Below are positions 11,083-22,849 of a stretch of 64,000 bases of DNA, piece after piece; the first letter of the stretch is position 1, and each line of letters opens with the position of its first letter. Origin of the DNA: Cytospora piceicola (taxonomy: Eukaryota > Ascomycota > Sordariomycetes > Diaporthales > Cytosporaceae). Under the pieces are notes generated by a model that searched no databases, was not told the DNA's origin, and was given only the letters and a program-made list of their open reading frames with translations. The stretch covers positions 1,054,001-1,118,000 of the forward strand of contig JALQBC010000009.1 in assembly GCA_023375675.1 (NCBI GenBank), read 5' to 3'. The position numbers and the translations under genes were made by a program.

Positions 11083-12457
11083 TCAGCCAAGCACCATCCG
11101 CCCACGGCCTCGTGGCCGGAGGGCCAGGCTCACACCCGGCGCAGACCCAGTAACAGGGGACGGCTCGGAGAACGGGGCGGGCGTCGCACCGGGGCCCGCA
11201 GAAGGGGGGGTGTCGCCCGGGCCAGGGGAAGCCGGGCCGGCCGGCTCGGCGGTGGGGGAGTCCGGGACGGACACGAAGTGGGTCGTCGCCGAGCCGTCGC
11301 CGAGGGTCGAGGTGACGAGGGTGCAGCCGCCGAGGTGCGTGAGGACCATGCCGGGGAGGGGCTCCCCGGCTGAGTCCTCGGCCGTTATGCCCCCCCAGTA
11401 GAGGCAGCTAGATGCACGGTGCTGTCAGTAGGTGCCGTGCCTTGTGGGTCCAGGCGTGGTAATGTGTGGCAGGGGGGAAGGGGGAGGGTCCAGGGCTGGT
11501 GAGAGGCAGACACTCACTACGACGAGCCGTTTTCAGAGCACCAGTTCTCAACACAGGAGAAGTTGCTCGGGGCCGGGGCCGAAGTTGGGGCTGGAGCCGG
11601 GATCACGGATGTCATCAATGTCGTTGCCGGTTCTGCCGTGGGTGGAGGAGGGATCTCACTCAGGGTCAAGGTCGCTTCCGAAGCCGTGTCTGAGGTGTTG
11701 CTCACGGGAGGCAAGGCTGGTGGTGACTCGGTTGGGTCGCTGTGAAGGGGAAAGAACTACAACCGTGGAGATCAGCATGAGATGCTCGCGAAGCTGAGGC
11801 AAGACTCATGACGAGGGGCATTGTTCCTGTGACATTTCCGCCTGAGACGGTCCGTACAATATGCATGCTGCATCATTGTAGGAAGTTGGACTTGATGGAA
11901 AGGCTAATGTCACATACCGTGGTGATAGTGCTCGACACCGGAGCACTTAACATCGGAGGCGGCAACGTCTCTTCTGCTGCTGAGGAAGTAGACAGTGGGG
12001 TGCCTACAGACGTGATGATGGAACTGTAGGGGGGGATATCAACGGCATCCGGAGAGCTGAGACTCACCCCTCCAGGCAGGCGGGGGCGCAAGGTGACGGT
12101 CTTGAGGTGGACGGAGGTCGCGATCATCATGATGGTCGTGAACTCCGTGCTTGTGCTGGGGGTAGCAGGCAGCTCCGTGGTGGCTGCGATGGTGGTCCAA
12201 GTGCTCCGTGCAGGATTGGACCAGACGGTCTCATAAACAAAGGCAGTCTCGACCACGAGGAGAGGGGAGGTCGGCAACTTCAGCGACACCATCGGGACCG
12301 TCGTCAGCTCCGTGACCAAGCTGGTGTAAGTTCTCGTGCTTCGTGGCATAATCCTATCGTTGCCCGGGTCTGCGGCGACGGTATCGCCATAGTCAAGAGC
12401 GGCGGCAGAAATCTCCGTGGCTGTGGCCACTAGGAGGAGGAGGAGGATGTTCTTCAT
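11083..12457 (-). CDS. Secreted Thr/Ser/Pro-rich protein with small Cys-containing segment, unknown function
   Basis: Three exons on the minus strand, 12457-11918, 11756-11518 and 11407-11083, give 367 residues. Intron 1 (11917-11757) has donor GTATGT, a CTGAT branch and acceptor GTAG; intron 2 (11517-11408) has donor GTGAGT and acceptor CTAG, joining ENGSSYCLYWGG. The N-terminus is a signal peptide (MKNILLLLLVATATEISA). The mature part is dominated by Thr, Ser and Pro, suggesting heavy O-glycosylation, with two possible processing or dibasic-poor regions but no repeats. Near the middle lies a compact segment with five cysteines (FSCVENWC, SSYCLYWGG, LGGCT). The C-terminal end (RPRGRGRMVLG) is basic, not hydrophobic, so no GPI signal is evident; a further 3' intron cannot be excluded. 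I do not recognise the family. It is probably a cell-wall or extracellular protein. Confidence 0.6.
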
Positions 12458-13746
12458 GGCAAATGAAGACAGGAGATGTCGGCCTTTTTTAATATTCTTT
12501 GAAGTGTGTCTGATGAAGAAGTTGTAAATTCAGCAAAGTCTATGGGTGCTTGAGGAAAGTAGGCAAGGTCTAACGAGCCTTCAACTTGTAGAGAACAGTA
12601 AGTATTGTAGTGATTGAGGTGAGATGTAGTAAGGACGTCAGGGTATGGTTGAGATTCACGATCCAATGCGTATCAGTTCAAGAAGCTACGTACCAGGGAA
12701 AAGTTGTGACGAAGAAGTTTGTCAAAGAGCTGAAGGTCATTGAATATTGTGATCGAGAATGCGAGTGCCTTTAATAGCATTTGCCCAAACAAGTGCCCAG
12801 TGTCGAGTGAAAATGTAAAGCTGTTCGATCCAAGGCTCGGGTAACTTGTTTACGCCCAGTGATGTTTGATAGCACACGGATATATGCAAGCTCCCTTCCC
12901 CTGGGTACACAGACAGACTTTGCCTCAATATCAGGGCACACAGTCATCACGGGAAATGACTGATCGGCCCGAAATATTGCTGTTGGGACTTGTCCCAAGG
13001 ATCTCGATGATTCCATGCCAGGGACCGAATGCTTTCAGGACACAGTTCGACATACCAGGCCATGCCCACCTTAGGGTAACCGCAGCCGCAGCCACAGCCG
13101 TAAGATCTCGACCTCACGATACTCGCTGAAGGGCAAAAATATTAGCTCATATCTCTATCGAACTGAGGCTCTGTTCGTCAATCCATGCCTGCCAACCAAT
13201 CATATGGGTGTAGCACGCGAAGATTGGGTTCCCACAAAGATATCTATTCGCTTCCTAATCATACCATCATTGTAGCATGTGGCGATTGTTCGTCAGGCTG
13301 TCACCGGTGGTTGGTCTGTCGTCGATGCCTTCTCAAGCGAAGGGTTCTCCTATCAACTGATACTGGGGCTTACGGCCGTAACAAATATCTGACCAGTATT
13401 TGTGAAATGTCGCTCCGTACCCTATACTAATACAAGCTCCGGGCTTGTCGTGGGCTGTGGAGCCTTGACACCACGATATATCCAGATAGCTGTCGGAACG
13501 ACCATGGTAAAAAAGTGAGCGAGGGGGCCCATCATCCTATATTCGATAATAGTGTGACGAGGTTATAGGAAGCTATCAGGTCGTAATCTCAAGTGACGCC
13601 CCAAGTTCGAAGTCCCACGGCCCAGGGGAAGATAAGTCCAGATCCGGTCGAGTCCGTATGTGGCTACTTCCCAGGTATGTTTTTAAGTTCCCCAGATTAG
13701 ATAGCGAGTAGCTCGATGACCGCTCCGTAGAGCGGCGCATCGGTAG
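12458..13746. other. Intergenic, no gene seen
   Basis: Presumed upstream region of the secreted-protein gene and 3' flank of the Zn2Cys6 gene. Only short frames; the GCAGCCGCAGCCACAGCC run near 13082-13100 is the only simple repeat. Confidence 0.6.
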
Positions 13747-15511
13747 CTACAGTCTGGCTCGGGCACCACCAGCATCGTTAAAGAGATGCGGGCCACTTTT
13801 CCCGTGTAATCTAGGGTAAGTCTCCGGGGACAGCGCGGCATAGTTTTGGCTGTATTTCTCCAGGGCAGACTCTACCCACATTTGCAACGGAAGATCGACA
13901 AACTCGTATGCGATCCTGAGCGCATACCCAACTCGATATGGACCCATGATCCCGTTCCCGACGTGCTCGAGAGACCGCAGTATATCTCGTGCCAGCTCCT
14001 GGTTGTCCTCCTCATACGTGCGTTCCTGACCGACCTGGCACTCGCTCAGAGCCCCCTGAAGGATGAGCATCGTGGCCCAGTAGCCCACGAAAACAGATCC
14101 GACCCACCTGTTCGAGAATTTGAGGACTGTAACGAAGGGGGAGCTAGGGTCTTGGGAGAGCACCTCAACAGGCGGTGTGATGGCGCCACCGGATACTGCG
14201 CCATCGTACCAGGCACGGTATTCCGACCGCAAACGCCCAGCCTGTTGCGCAAGTAGCTCGACCTGACTGGGATCGGGAACGATGCCGTGCCTCCTGTCCT
14301 CTCTGATTTCATACGCAACGCGTGTGACTGGCGGTACCTTTGCTAGCAGGACGAAGTAGCCGTCGTTGAACCTAGACCAGGATGGGTTCAGGGAACTGAA
14401 AGGCTTCAGAGTCTCGTCGTTGCCTTCCCCGTCCCCGATGGTGTTAAGTGAAAGACTTGCAGAAAGCTTCTGCCACTTTGGACGATCGAGAAAGCAGTCA
14501 TTCCCGTGAAAGAGGCATTGCATGATCTGATGTAACATAAGTAACCCGATGGCAACAAAGTACGGTCAGAATTCAAGAGGTACGAACGATGAGAGGTCGG
14601 AAACCACGCAGCAGAGCTCTCTCGACGGGTGTTGAGACACACTGGCGGCCACGATGTCGAATGAGCTTGGATACGCCGACAGCGTGCATCATCCAGCTCA
14701 GAGGGTCTAAAGTGCCAGCAAACAACTGGAACCCAAGAGTCAGCACCTCGTAGCACCCAAACATACCATACGAATAGATTCCAGGTAAACTACACCTACT
14801 TCCAATTGGCAACAAATCATCGTCGCGGCCAGAGTCTCTGTCGACTTCCAAGCAACCGGGTGCTTCAACGCCCTTTGAAGACTGCGCAACGATTGGCCGT
14901 ACAGATCGCGACTCTTGATGATCTCTCGCTCATCGCCCTTCGACGTGCCCACCAGCTGCAGCATGAATGCACACATTGCGCTATCTAGAACGGGTGATCT
15001 GCCTATGTGGTCCAGGAGAGATGTGAACCAGGGAGCGCTGTAGAAGACGTCCTCCCGCGGATGGGTAGCGAAGAGCTCGCCCATCATGTTGTATACAAAG
15101 GGGAGTAGTGGTCCGCGCAGTGAGCCCGGGATCGTAGGTATGTCATGGAGTACATGGCTGGAAGCCTGCCAGGTCAAGCATTGAGAGCTCGAGGCATCCT
15201 CTTTTGTGGAGAGGCTTGAGGCCGTGGCAGGAGCCGGCGAGAACTCAAGCTGTGTCTCATACCTCACCCGTTGGTTCCCTCTCGAACGGACAGCATGCTT
15301 CCCGGCCACGAACTTATGGCATTTCTCGTAGCCCGGACATTCCGCGCCATACTTGATGCACTTCGAGCATGCTGCAGTTACCGTGGTCAGCAGACGGCTT
15401 GCGGCTTCATGATCTCATAGGAGTTTGTTTGTTACCCGGGCGGTTCTGGTCGCACTTCACCCTCCTTTTCACACAAAGGCTACAACCCTTACTCCTCGGA
15501 ACCCCGACCAT
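13747..15511 (-). CDS. Zn2Cys6 fungal transcription factor
   Basis: Four exons on the minus strand, 15511-15436, 15371-14800, 14725-14588 and 14526-13747, encode 521 residues. Introns are 15435-15372 (donor GTAACA), 14799-14726 (GTAGGT, branch GCTGAC) and 14587-14527 (GTTCGT). Intron 1 interrupts the zinc cluster between its third and fourth cysteines. The spliced N-terminus has Cys at 10, 13, 20, 27, 30 and 37, a perfect CX2CX6CX6CX2CX6C binuclear cluster, with KRRVKCD between. After it comes a fungal-specific regulatory domain with segments FAGTLDPLSWMMHAVGVSKLI and a C-terminal helical region. It should bind DNA in the nucleus and activate or repress transcription; the target is unknown. 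It is flanked by long gene-free stretches, so neighbours give no clue to a pathway. Confidence 0.88.
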
Positions 15512-18400
15512 TGCTATGCAAACCAACAAATGGAACTCTGGAGCTGGGTATCGACCGCGTCATCAGTCCGTCCCGAAGGGTTACGCAGTATGTGTCGTAC
15601 TTTGTGCTAGATATGGCTCAAAAGACACAAGGCTGACGAGATGACGCGGGCCCACGGAGAAATTCAGGCAGCCCGCGCGATCCCATTGGACTTCGCGGTT
15701 AGGGAATGGATCAACCACCTACCTATTATGCAGTGCTTATGCCACTCTCGCCGGGCTCGCTCCGGACTGCGCCCCCATAGGACCGCGGAAGGAGGCCCCC
15801 GGGCTTTGCCATTTCCGTCCCCGGTCAGCAGCCCGGACCACTGGCAGTCCGGGGCGTCCTTGAAGGCCAAGTCGGCTGTAGTTCGCTGACGACCTGCAGC
15901 TTCTCGGAACCCCTTGGTGAAGCGGCATCCCTCCCGCACCGCGCCCGACTTTCCTGCTGCGAGAGGAGACCCTCGTGTTCGAGACATTGCGCGTCAGCAC
16001 AGTGCCTCCTCCCACGACACAGGACTGACTTTGGACTAGGCGGCGCCGGGAGCTCCGGTGCCACCGCTGGAGATGGCTACATTTGACAATTGCAGCTCGC
16101 AGGTCACAAACGTGTTGTGTTCTGTCATACTGCTGCACATACAGCGCAGCCAGCCTGAGAAACATCATCTCGACCTCGACGGCTAGCTTTCGAAAGCCTT
16201 TGTCTTGGCCTCCCGAGCCCAGAACTACGGTAGGACACATGCAGAAGAAGATGGCCCGGCCCAGCCTCCCAGTGGACCAACCAGCCCAGAGCCTCGAAAT
16301 GTCTCATCATGAGGCAGCGACGTTGGCCGGCAGCTGGCCGCATGGCCTACCTGCACAAGGCGAGATGTCTCATCGCTGCCGCCATGCTCGTCCGTCTATG
16401 ACGACGACGACCATGAAAAGTCTGGGCATCAGCTGTGACCTGTGGTGATAGGCTGCAGCCCACCGGCCCAGCTTCGCGCTTCGTTCAGCTTGAGATCACA
16501 CCGGAAAGCCAGGATCCCACGCTGTTCTGGCTGTGCGTCGACGAGTTGCACTATGAAAAACAAAAACACATCTCGAAACAGGTCAACAAACAAACCGACC
16601 AACCAACCGCGCCCACAAATCTATGTGCTAAGTAGGCAATGTAACGTCTCGATCACACCCTGGTTTCAGATCTATCTCGATTCTTGTCAGCCACCATGTT
16701 ACGCCGGACCTCTCCAGCCAGTGAGATCTTGGTATGATGCTACACAGCGCCTCGCGTAGTCCCGAAAAAAGCGAAGAGCAGCAGGGTCCGGACCTGGAAA
16801 GTCCTCGAATTGCGCGTCCGAGCCACCGCTAGGGTACAGGAGCTGGATGCCGAGTGGGTGCGGAACCTCAAGAGCCACCCAGCCGAGTGGTGGCATGTGA
16901 TGGCTGACATGATTTGATTTCTGGCTGCCATTCACATGCTGTCGTGGTAGCATTCTGGCCCCCCCGCGTCCCATCCCACACACGTGGTGCGGTGCGCGGT
17001 GCGAAGTGCGATGACGACTCGTATATATATCCGACGGGCTCCAGATACGGATTCTCTCATCACATCGTCAGGCAATGGGCCCCAGGCTTTTAATAACCAA
17101 GTAGTTGTTGTCGAGTTATACAGGAACAGCATTCGGATCATGAGGGTGGGGTCACTTGGAGAAGCGAGGAGTCGTGTAACCTGTCTTCGCCCTTCCGGGA
17201 GAGGGCGACTAGGAAGACACGGATGAAAGCATTATAGGGCAGAGTCCCGCTGGACAGGGCAGGTACGGATCCGGGCTCCGGCTATAGTGCCTGTGTGCTG
17301 TGGTGATCACACAAGCAGATCTTTAGTATGTGATAGGGTTTTCGAGTGTCTTTCGACAGGCACGCATAACATACCTAGTTAGCTTTCGGGAAACCGCGCG
17401 AGTTCGAAGTCGATCTGAGGCACGTGAAAGGAAGTTCCGTTCCGGAGCCACCTCTCGACTGGCCGGAATAGGGAGCCCGGCAACACAAAGGCATTCTCCC
17501 GTCCGACCGCCGGGAGCCAAGGACGGAGGCGGCCGCGAACATTGTCTCGACCAGTCTCAAGTTTAAAGCTGCAATGCAGTTGGCAGCCAGCCATGCAAAT
17601 GCAGCAGAAGCCTCGACCTGCTGTAGCTCTGCATCGAGAGGAACTAGGCAATGCGGCACCCTGTTAACCGGGTATGGCCGCATCCTGGGTACATATTCCG
17701 GCTTGAGAGGCGGCGATAACTGCAATATTGGAGGCACACGATAATAGGCCGCGATGTGCCGACATGTCCCCTGTCACTCAAGATCGGGTCGAAACAAGAG
17801 ATGCTGACCGTCTCGACGATAGATACGGTACTTGAAACCGGCACTATGTTGTGGTGTCCAGTCTCAACTCGTCATTGCTTGTCCTCCCAAGGTCGCATGC
17901 AGGTGATATGATAAGAAAAGAATGGGCCACGGCTTCACCAGGCGACCTTGGTCATTTTGATGACTTTAAAGCATATCATCAAGGCGCGCCGTAAAAACAT
18001 ATCTAGGTCGGTGGAAGAACAAAACGACAGTAAAGTAGAAGAGAAGAAAAAGGATGTGCAAATGCAAGATCGTTCATGGCTTGCTTCTGCTGTTCGCAAA
18101 TCCTTAACAAGTATTAGGATTTATGTAGTTCAGACTTGCACCCAGCACTCAGGCACTCAGGCAGTCTGGGGGGCGATTCATTCACAGACAATGTGATGTG
18201 ATCCGTACACCACCGGTACATAAACTGTTCAGACCGGTGTGGTGATTTGCAGTAGTTCCCCCGCAGCCTGGAGCATCGTCAAGCTGCTTGTGGATCCGGG
18301 GGTGACCAGGATTTTGCTCACCGCGGCATGGCACCTGGATGCTGCGATAAGAGTCGTCGAACAAACAATCGGGTATCAGTCCTGTTCCTCCGGCACGGTC
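15512..18400. other. Gene-free region with coding-like but broken frames
   Basis: No intact gene could be assembled. On the minus strand some frames look protein-like: about 17737-17400 (EASAAFAWLAANCIAALNLR, then a shift of frame to GRENAFVLPGSLFRPVERW ending at 17379), about 16983-16699, and about 16240-16080 (KLAVEVEMMFLRLAALYVQQ). They are short, out of frame with one another and lack clear splice signals between them. They may be a decayed gene or chance. Confidence 0.45.
17379..17737 (-). pseudogene. Possible degraded coding fragment
   Basis: Two overlapping minus-strand frames read as plausible protein on either side of a single frame change near 17500: an Ala/Leu-rich helical segment upstream and a segment ending RFPES with a stop at 17379-17381 downstream. 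No start context, no convincing intron and no recognised family. Composition alone supports this, so confidence is low. Confidence 0.2.
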
Positions 18401-19062
18401 TAGACATGACGATGAGACATTATGGATCCAACTCCCCTCTCATTACCTAACAAAAGGGCGGGGAGGACAATGGACGGCTGATGTTTCGGCTTTTCATTAC
18501 AGACTTCAGAGGAATGAATCCCGAGTTGGAAATAGGCTAGAAGGTCGTCATGTTGTTCTTTGCCTGGATGTTTTACTTTGCCTGGATGCCGTTACTTACG
18601 ATTGAGGGCGGAACGGACTGGGTTAATCCCATGGGCAGGGAGGGGAGGGGGAGGGGAGATGGGGAGGGATCTCAACGGCAACGGCAACGGCAATGGCGGT
18701 TGCGTTGAGTTAATCAACGGGCAAGACCTGGCCGACCTGGCAGAAGGGTGCAAGAGGACCCTGATGGCTTGGCTGAAAAGGTTAAATATTGATTGTCGGA
18801 AATGGCTTTTCGGATTTTGGCATTTCGTGATTGTCACGCGCCACTGTGCCGTAGTTCGTTTGAGATAACGGTCCTTTTATGTAGTCTCGCAATTTCCCAC
18901 TGATATCGATGGTGATTTTGAGAAAGTCGCATTCGATCAATCAATTGAAATGCATCACACGATAACAAGAGGGAGATGGAGGAGGAGAAGAAGAAGAGGA
19001 AGAAGAAAGGAAAAGAAAAGGGTATGATCATCAGCTAGGAGAGAGTACGACCGGACAATACA

Positions 19063-20405
19063 ATACCTACCTACCTACCTATGTAGGTAAAGTAGGTATG
19101 TACTGCGTAAAACGACGAGGGCGGCCCCGATTGCCAAGTGCAGACTGTCCTATTCGCACTAGGGGCCGACGACTGTTGTATACCCCAGTAAGTACCGCAT
19201 TGCAACCACAATGTACCTTGTACGCAACGTTCCGCGGCTTTGGTTCCTCATCGATCGGTGGCTCGACTGTCGTCATGCTCTTGAGATCTTATTAGAGATC
19301 TTGGACAATAATCTTACGACCCTCGCCCTCGCGGCCTCGAAATAGGCAATCCAATTCCATATTGTGTTCGCCGTCTGCCACCTGCACAGCCTGTAGAGGA
19401 ATAAAAAAGGGGCCACAATTCAACTCAGATGACGGACGGTACGGAAGGGGCATGGGGGGGGAGGATGGAGGACCACTTTACTCACAATACCCAGGCAAAC
19501 CCCATACATAAGTAGGTATGTACATGATAATTGTAGTGATACTACATATTATAATTAACCTGGGTAGAGAGATGTCTACATACAGTACCGACGGTAACCC
19601 CAGTATACTGTGCCACACCTGTTCAGCATCACTTAGTAGAGGGAACCTAGGTAGGCAGTGGAGATCCATCGCCTCAATACGACAACGTTTGCATGTCAGA
19701 TGGCCGGCGTTCAACCAATACGAGCTGCGCCTTCAGTGGCCCTAAGCTACCTAGGTACCTAGGTATGTCCAGCAACCTGTCAGCCTGTCAGTCAGTAGCA
19801 GATGCCGTTATACGCCAGGTTGACGCGCTCTCTCCTTATCAGGAAACCAGAGACTCACATTCTTGCGGCTCAGGAATGCAGGCGGTACGGTTACCTACCT
19901 CCTTAGGCAGTCGCAGGCAGTCGCACCTGGCAGGCTGCCCAGGTACCTCTAGGTACTGCCCTACGTGTTGTGAGTACCTAGGTACCCAGGTGGATAAGGG
20001 AGGCGAATTGGTAATCATGTCGGGGTTTATCACATTCACAATACCTTAGGTACTTGGGTAGGTAAACAATACCACACAGGGCTTATAATGGATTCTGATT
20101 AAGGGTTCATGAGGTTAATTCGGGCAGGTAGGACTAGGACTGTAGCAGCAAAATCTCCGTAGTGCTCCGTCTCCGCCACACACTTCTCCCGGGGTTCAGC
20201 CTGATCGTGACGGGACCAACACAATACCGAGGTACCTAGGTACTTAAGTACCTATTCACTATAGCACCTGCGGGTCCAAGAGGCGACTTCTGGAGACCAA
20301 TGCGAGCGGTATGACTGGTATACCGTACAGTACACAGTACTTACCTAGGTACTTACCTGGATGCTGCCGTGTTTAAGGTGCCTACTTAAGTACCTAGGTA
20401 GGTAT
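19063..20405. repeat. Island of degenerate TACCTAGGTA palindromic repeats
   Basis: Clusters at about 19063-19102, 19746-19770, 19890-20065, 20228-20255 and 20340-20405 share the words CCTACCTA, CCTAGGTACC and ACTTAAGTA with the island at 7.2-7.9 kb. Confidence 0.85.
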
Positions 20406-20789
20406 TCTTGTTTTCTTGTGGTTCTCCCTCACCGAGACGATCATTTTTGTCTATCAACAAAACAAAATCGCATTCCGTCGATCTTGGGCGCGCCGAAAGA
20501 TAAACCACCTCGCAGCCACCGTGGAGCATGCGCGTCTTATACGGAGGAGTGCATATCACAGTTGCAGGGACAGCCTAGTTTAGTGAGCATGGACCCAATG
20601 TCATCGGCCAGAGTGCACCAATAAAGACCGGCAATCTCCCAATTGGCCCCCCCCCCATCAACAAAAGCGATATTGTTATTGCCCAAGCGGGTGTTTTGCA
20701 GCTCGGTGCCAGTTTTTGGGTCTGCCTGCTTGCTGCTTGGGGCCCGGGGAACCTTGGCCAGGTTTTCTCCATGTCACCCCCTTTTTCTC

Positions 20790-20885
20790 TGCCCATCAAA
20801 TGTTTTCTTTCCCTATGCCTCTCTCTGCCTCTCTCTCTTTCTCTCTCCTTCTTTCTCTCTTCTTCTCTCTCTCCTTCTTCTTTGA
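20790..20885. repeat. Polypyrimidine CTCT/TTCT tract
   Basis: Nearly uninterrupted C/T stretch of about 95 bp with CTCTCTCT and TTTCTCTC units. It is followed by ordinary sequence and does not precede any start codon nearby. Confidence 0.75.
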
Positions 20886-21500
20886 AAGTCTTCCCGCCTG
20901 CCAGACTTTCTGCCCGCCGAGCCGCCTCGCAATGGGTGAACAGAGACAGGTCTGTGTCTGGCACAGCCGGACTGGAGGCAGGGTCAGACATGTCCAATTG
21001 AAGCATAGCACTTGTCTCGGCAACCTCCACCGTATGGAGCGCTAGAAGTGTGGTGTGTGGTAGAGGTACTTACTGTAGGGGTTGGACTCCATACAGCCAA
21101 CAAGGCATGCCCAGCAGCCCAGGTGTACTGAAAACATGCCACGAGTCCCACTGTTGTAATCCTCAATTCCAGGGTCCAATGTTAGGTATCTGTAGCGTCC
21201 CAGGCGCCCCTGGGTTCTGAAGACAGACGTGTTCGCAGTTGGTCCCCTGTGGCCACCTGTACCAGCAGATTATAACCGGTAGAGGATAGAACACGCACAG
21301 AGGGTCCACGCTAGCGGTACGGATCAGTACCGTACCTGTACTAGCACGTATTACCGCGAGTGGGCTCATGTTGTTTGGTTGGCTCCTTCATTGTTGCTTT
21401 AGCCCCCCTGTCATGCTAAGTATGCAGGTATGCACACACTCCTGCTGCCCGTTGCCCCTGTTCCCTGCACGCCCTCTCTTGCTCCAGGGCTCACTCGATC

Positions 21501-22849
21501 CAGATTTGCTGGCTTAAGGCATGGGGGGGGGGGCATGGGGCAATGAAGCATGGGGGGGGGGAGCTCTTTCTCCTCCAAATTCCTCGTCCTCCCTTTTTCA
21601 CCTCTCGCGCTCATCTCGTCAACAACCTTGGAAACCTCCTTCCATACCTTCTACCGTGCACCTTCTTCCGGCACTCCGTACAACACCGCGAGACCTCATC
21701 CGTCTCCTTCCTTGTACTCTCCCTTCCTTTCATCACCGCCTCTTTGGTTTCTTTAATTATTTTGTGGTGTTTTTTTTTTGTCTTGTGTGCCTTCTGTCTC
21801 CGGTGGGCCTGTCCGAGCTTGAGATACGACTTCAGTTACAACAGCTGCCTACTACCTTCTACCTTACGCATCCTATTCAGCAGAGCAACGCCTTGGTTTC
21901 GCCGTGCATACCTCCTTTGACCCTGGGCCCTTTGAAACCCATCTTGGCCCCAACTCCAGTACGATACGCTTGGGAGGCAACTTCCTTTTCATCTGTGTTA
22001 TTCTCGTCTACGGCATCGCTTGCATTGTCACGCCCATCTGCTTGACCCCGTTTGTGTCCCGTCCCGTCTCGCACCTTTTTCCAGCAAGCGTGTTCCGCGC
22101 CAATCCTCCCCCCCCCCCCTAAACCGCTTCCCGACCAGAGCGGACAGGACAGCAGAATCAGAACACACAACAGAACCATATCAGATCTGATCCGACGGTC
22201 TCACGGCCACCGCATCACAAGCTCCATTCCCTCCTCGTGCTCGATTCCATAAGCCCACGACGCTATCTCAATCCCAAGGCGACGGATCCTCATGTCCTCG
22301 CAGTAGCCAGCCATTATCAGGTATATACCTGTGGCTTTTGAGTCGGCATTCGATTGTCTTGTCTTACCTGCGTTGAAGCATCCAAACTTGCTGGCTTCAG
22401 GGAGCTCATGGTGATAGTGAGCTTCAATTGACGGCCATCTACATTCCCAGACCATTTCGGCCGCAGGCGTCCACCACTCCCACCTCCCCGACCATTATCT
22501 ACAGTCTCCTATCTTCACGTCTTGTGATCCTCCTTTCCACTTGGAACTGGTCTGTCAGCTCCGTCAACAAATTGGCAAGTTCTCTGCCCCTTTGTGGATT
22601 CGCCCGCAGCCTGCTATCCTCCCCTTACGTCTCTTGCTTCTATTCATCTTGCTGGACCTCGCCTGTTCGTACCTGCCTGGACAATCGTGTGCTAACGACT
22701 GCAACCACAGAAACCCGGCTCTCCGACTTCTTCGCCACTCGACACGACAAGCCCGCTGTGAGCAGCAGGGGATCTACACAGCTAGATCTTCTCCGCTTTG
22801 CTCGAGAGGCCCTTGACCCATACTACCCGACGAACAGTTCGAAGAGACA
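21501..22849. other. Long pyrimidine-rich leader/promoter of the Bni4-like gene
   Basis: This stretch has G runs near 21520-21560, a T9 run at about 21770 and a C11 run at about 22110, and is CT-rich for most of its length. Upstream ATGs are frequent. It is best read as promoter plus a long 5' leader, possibly with leader introns. Confidence 0.45.

Larger units (their letters stand above)
18401..21500. other. Gene-free region with CCTAGGTA repeat clusters
   Basis: No coding region is supported. It holds a CAACGG run (about 18674-18700), purine-rich GAGGAGAAGAAG (about 18970-19020), several CCTAGGTA clusters and a CT-rich tract near 20790-20885. Confidence 0.7.

Noticed and set aside
11873..11917. 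Read-through of exon 1 of the secreted protein to the stop at 11873 (single-exon protein)
   Set aside because: GTATGT donor, good acceptor and a downstream frame with the same Thr/Ser/Pro bias and a coherent Cys block favour the three-exon model.
13585..13625. GTTCGAAGTCCC resembling a T-arm box B
   Set aside because: No box A at the right distance and no foldable cloverleaf around it.
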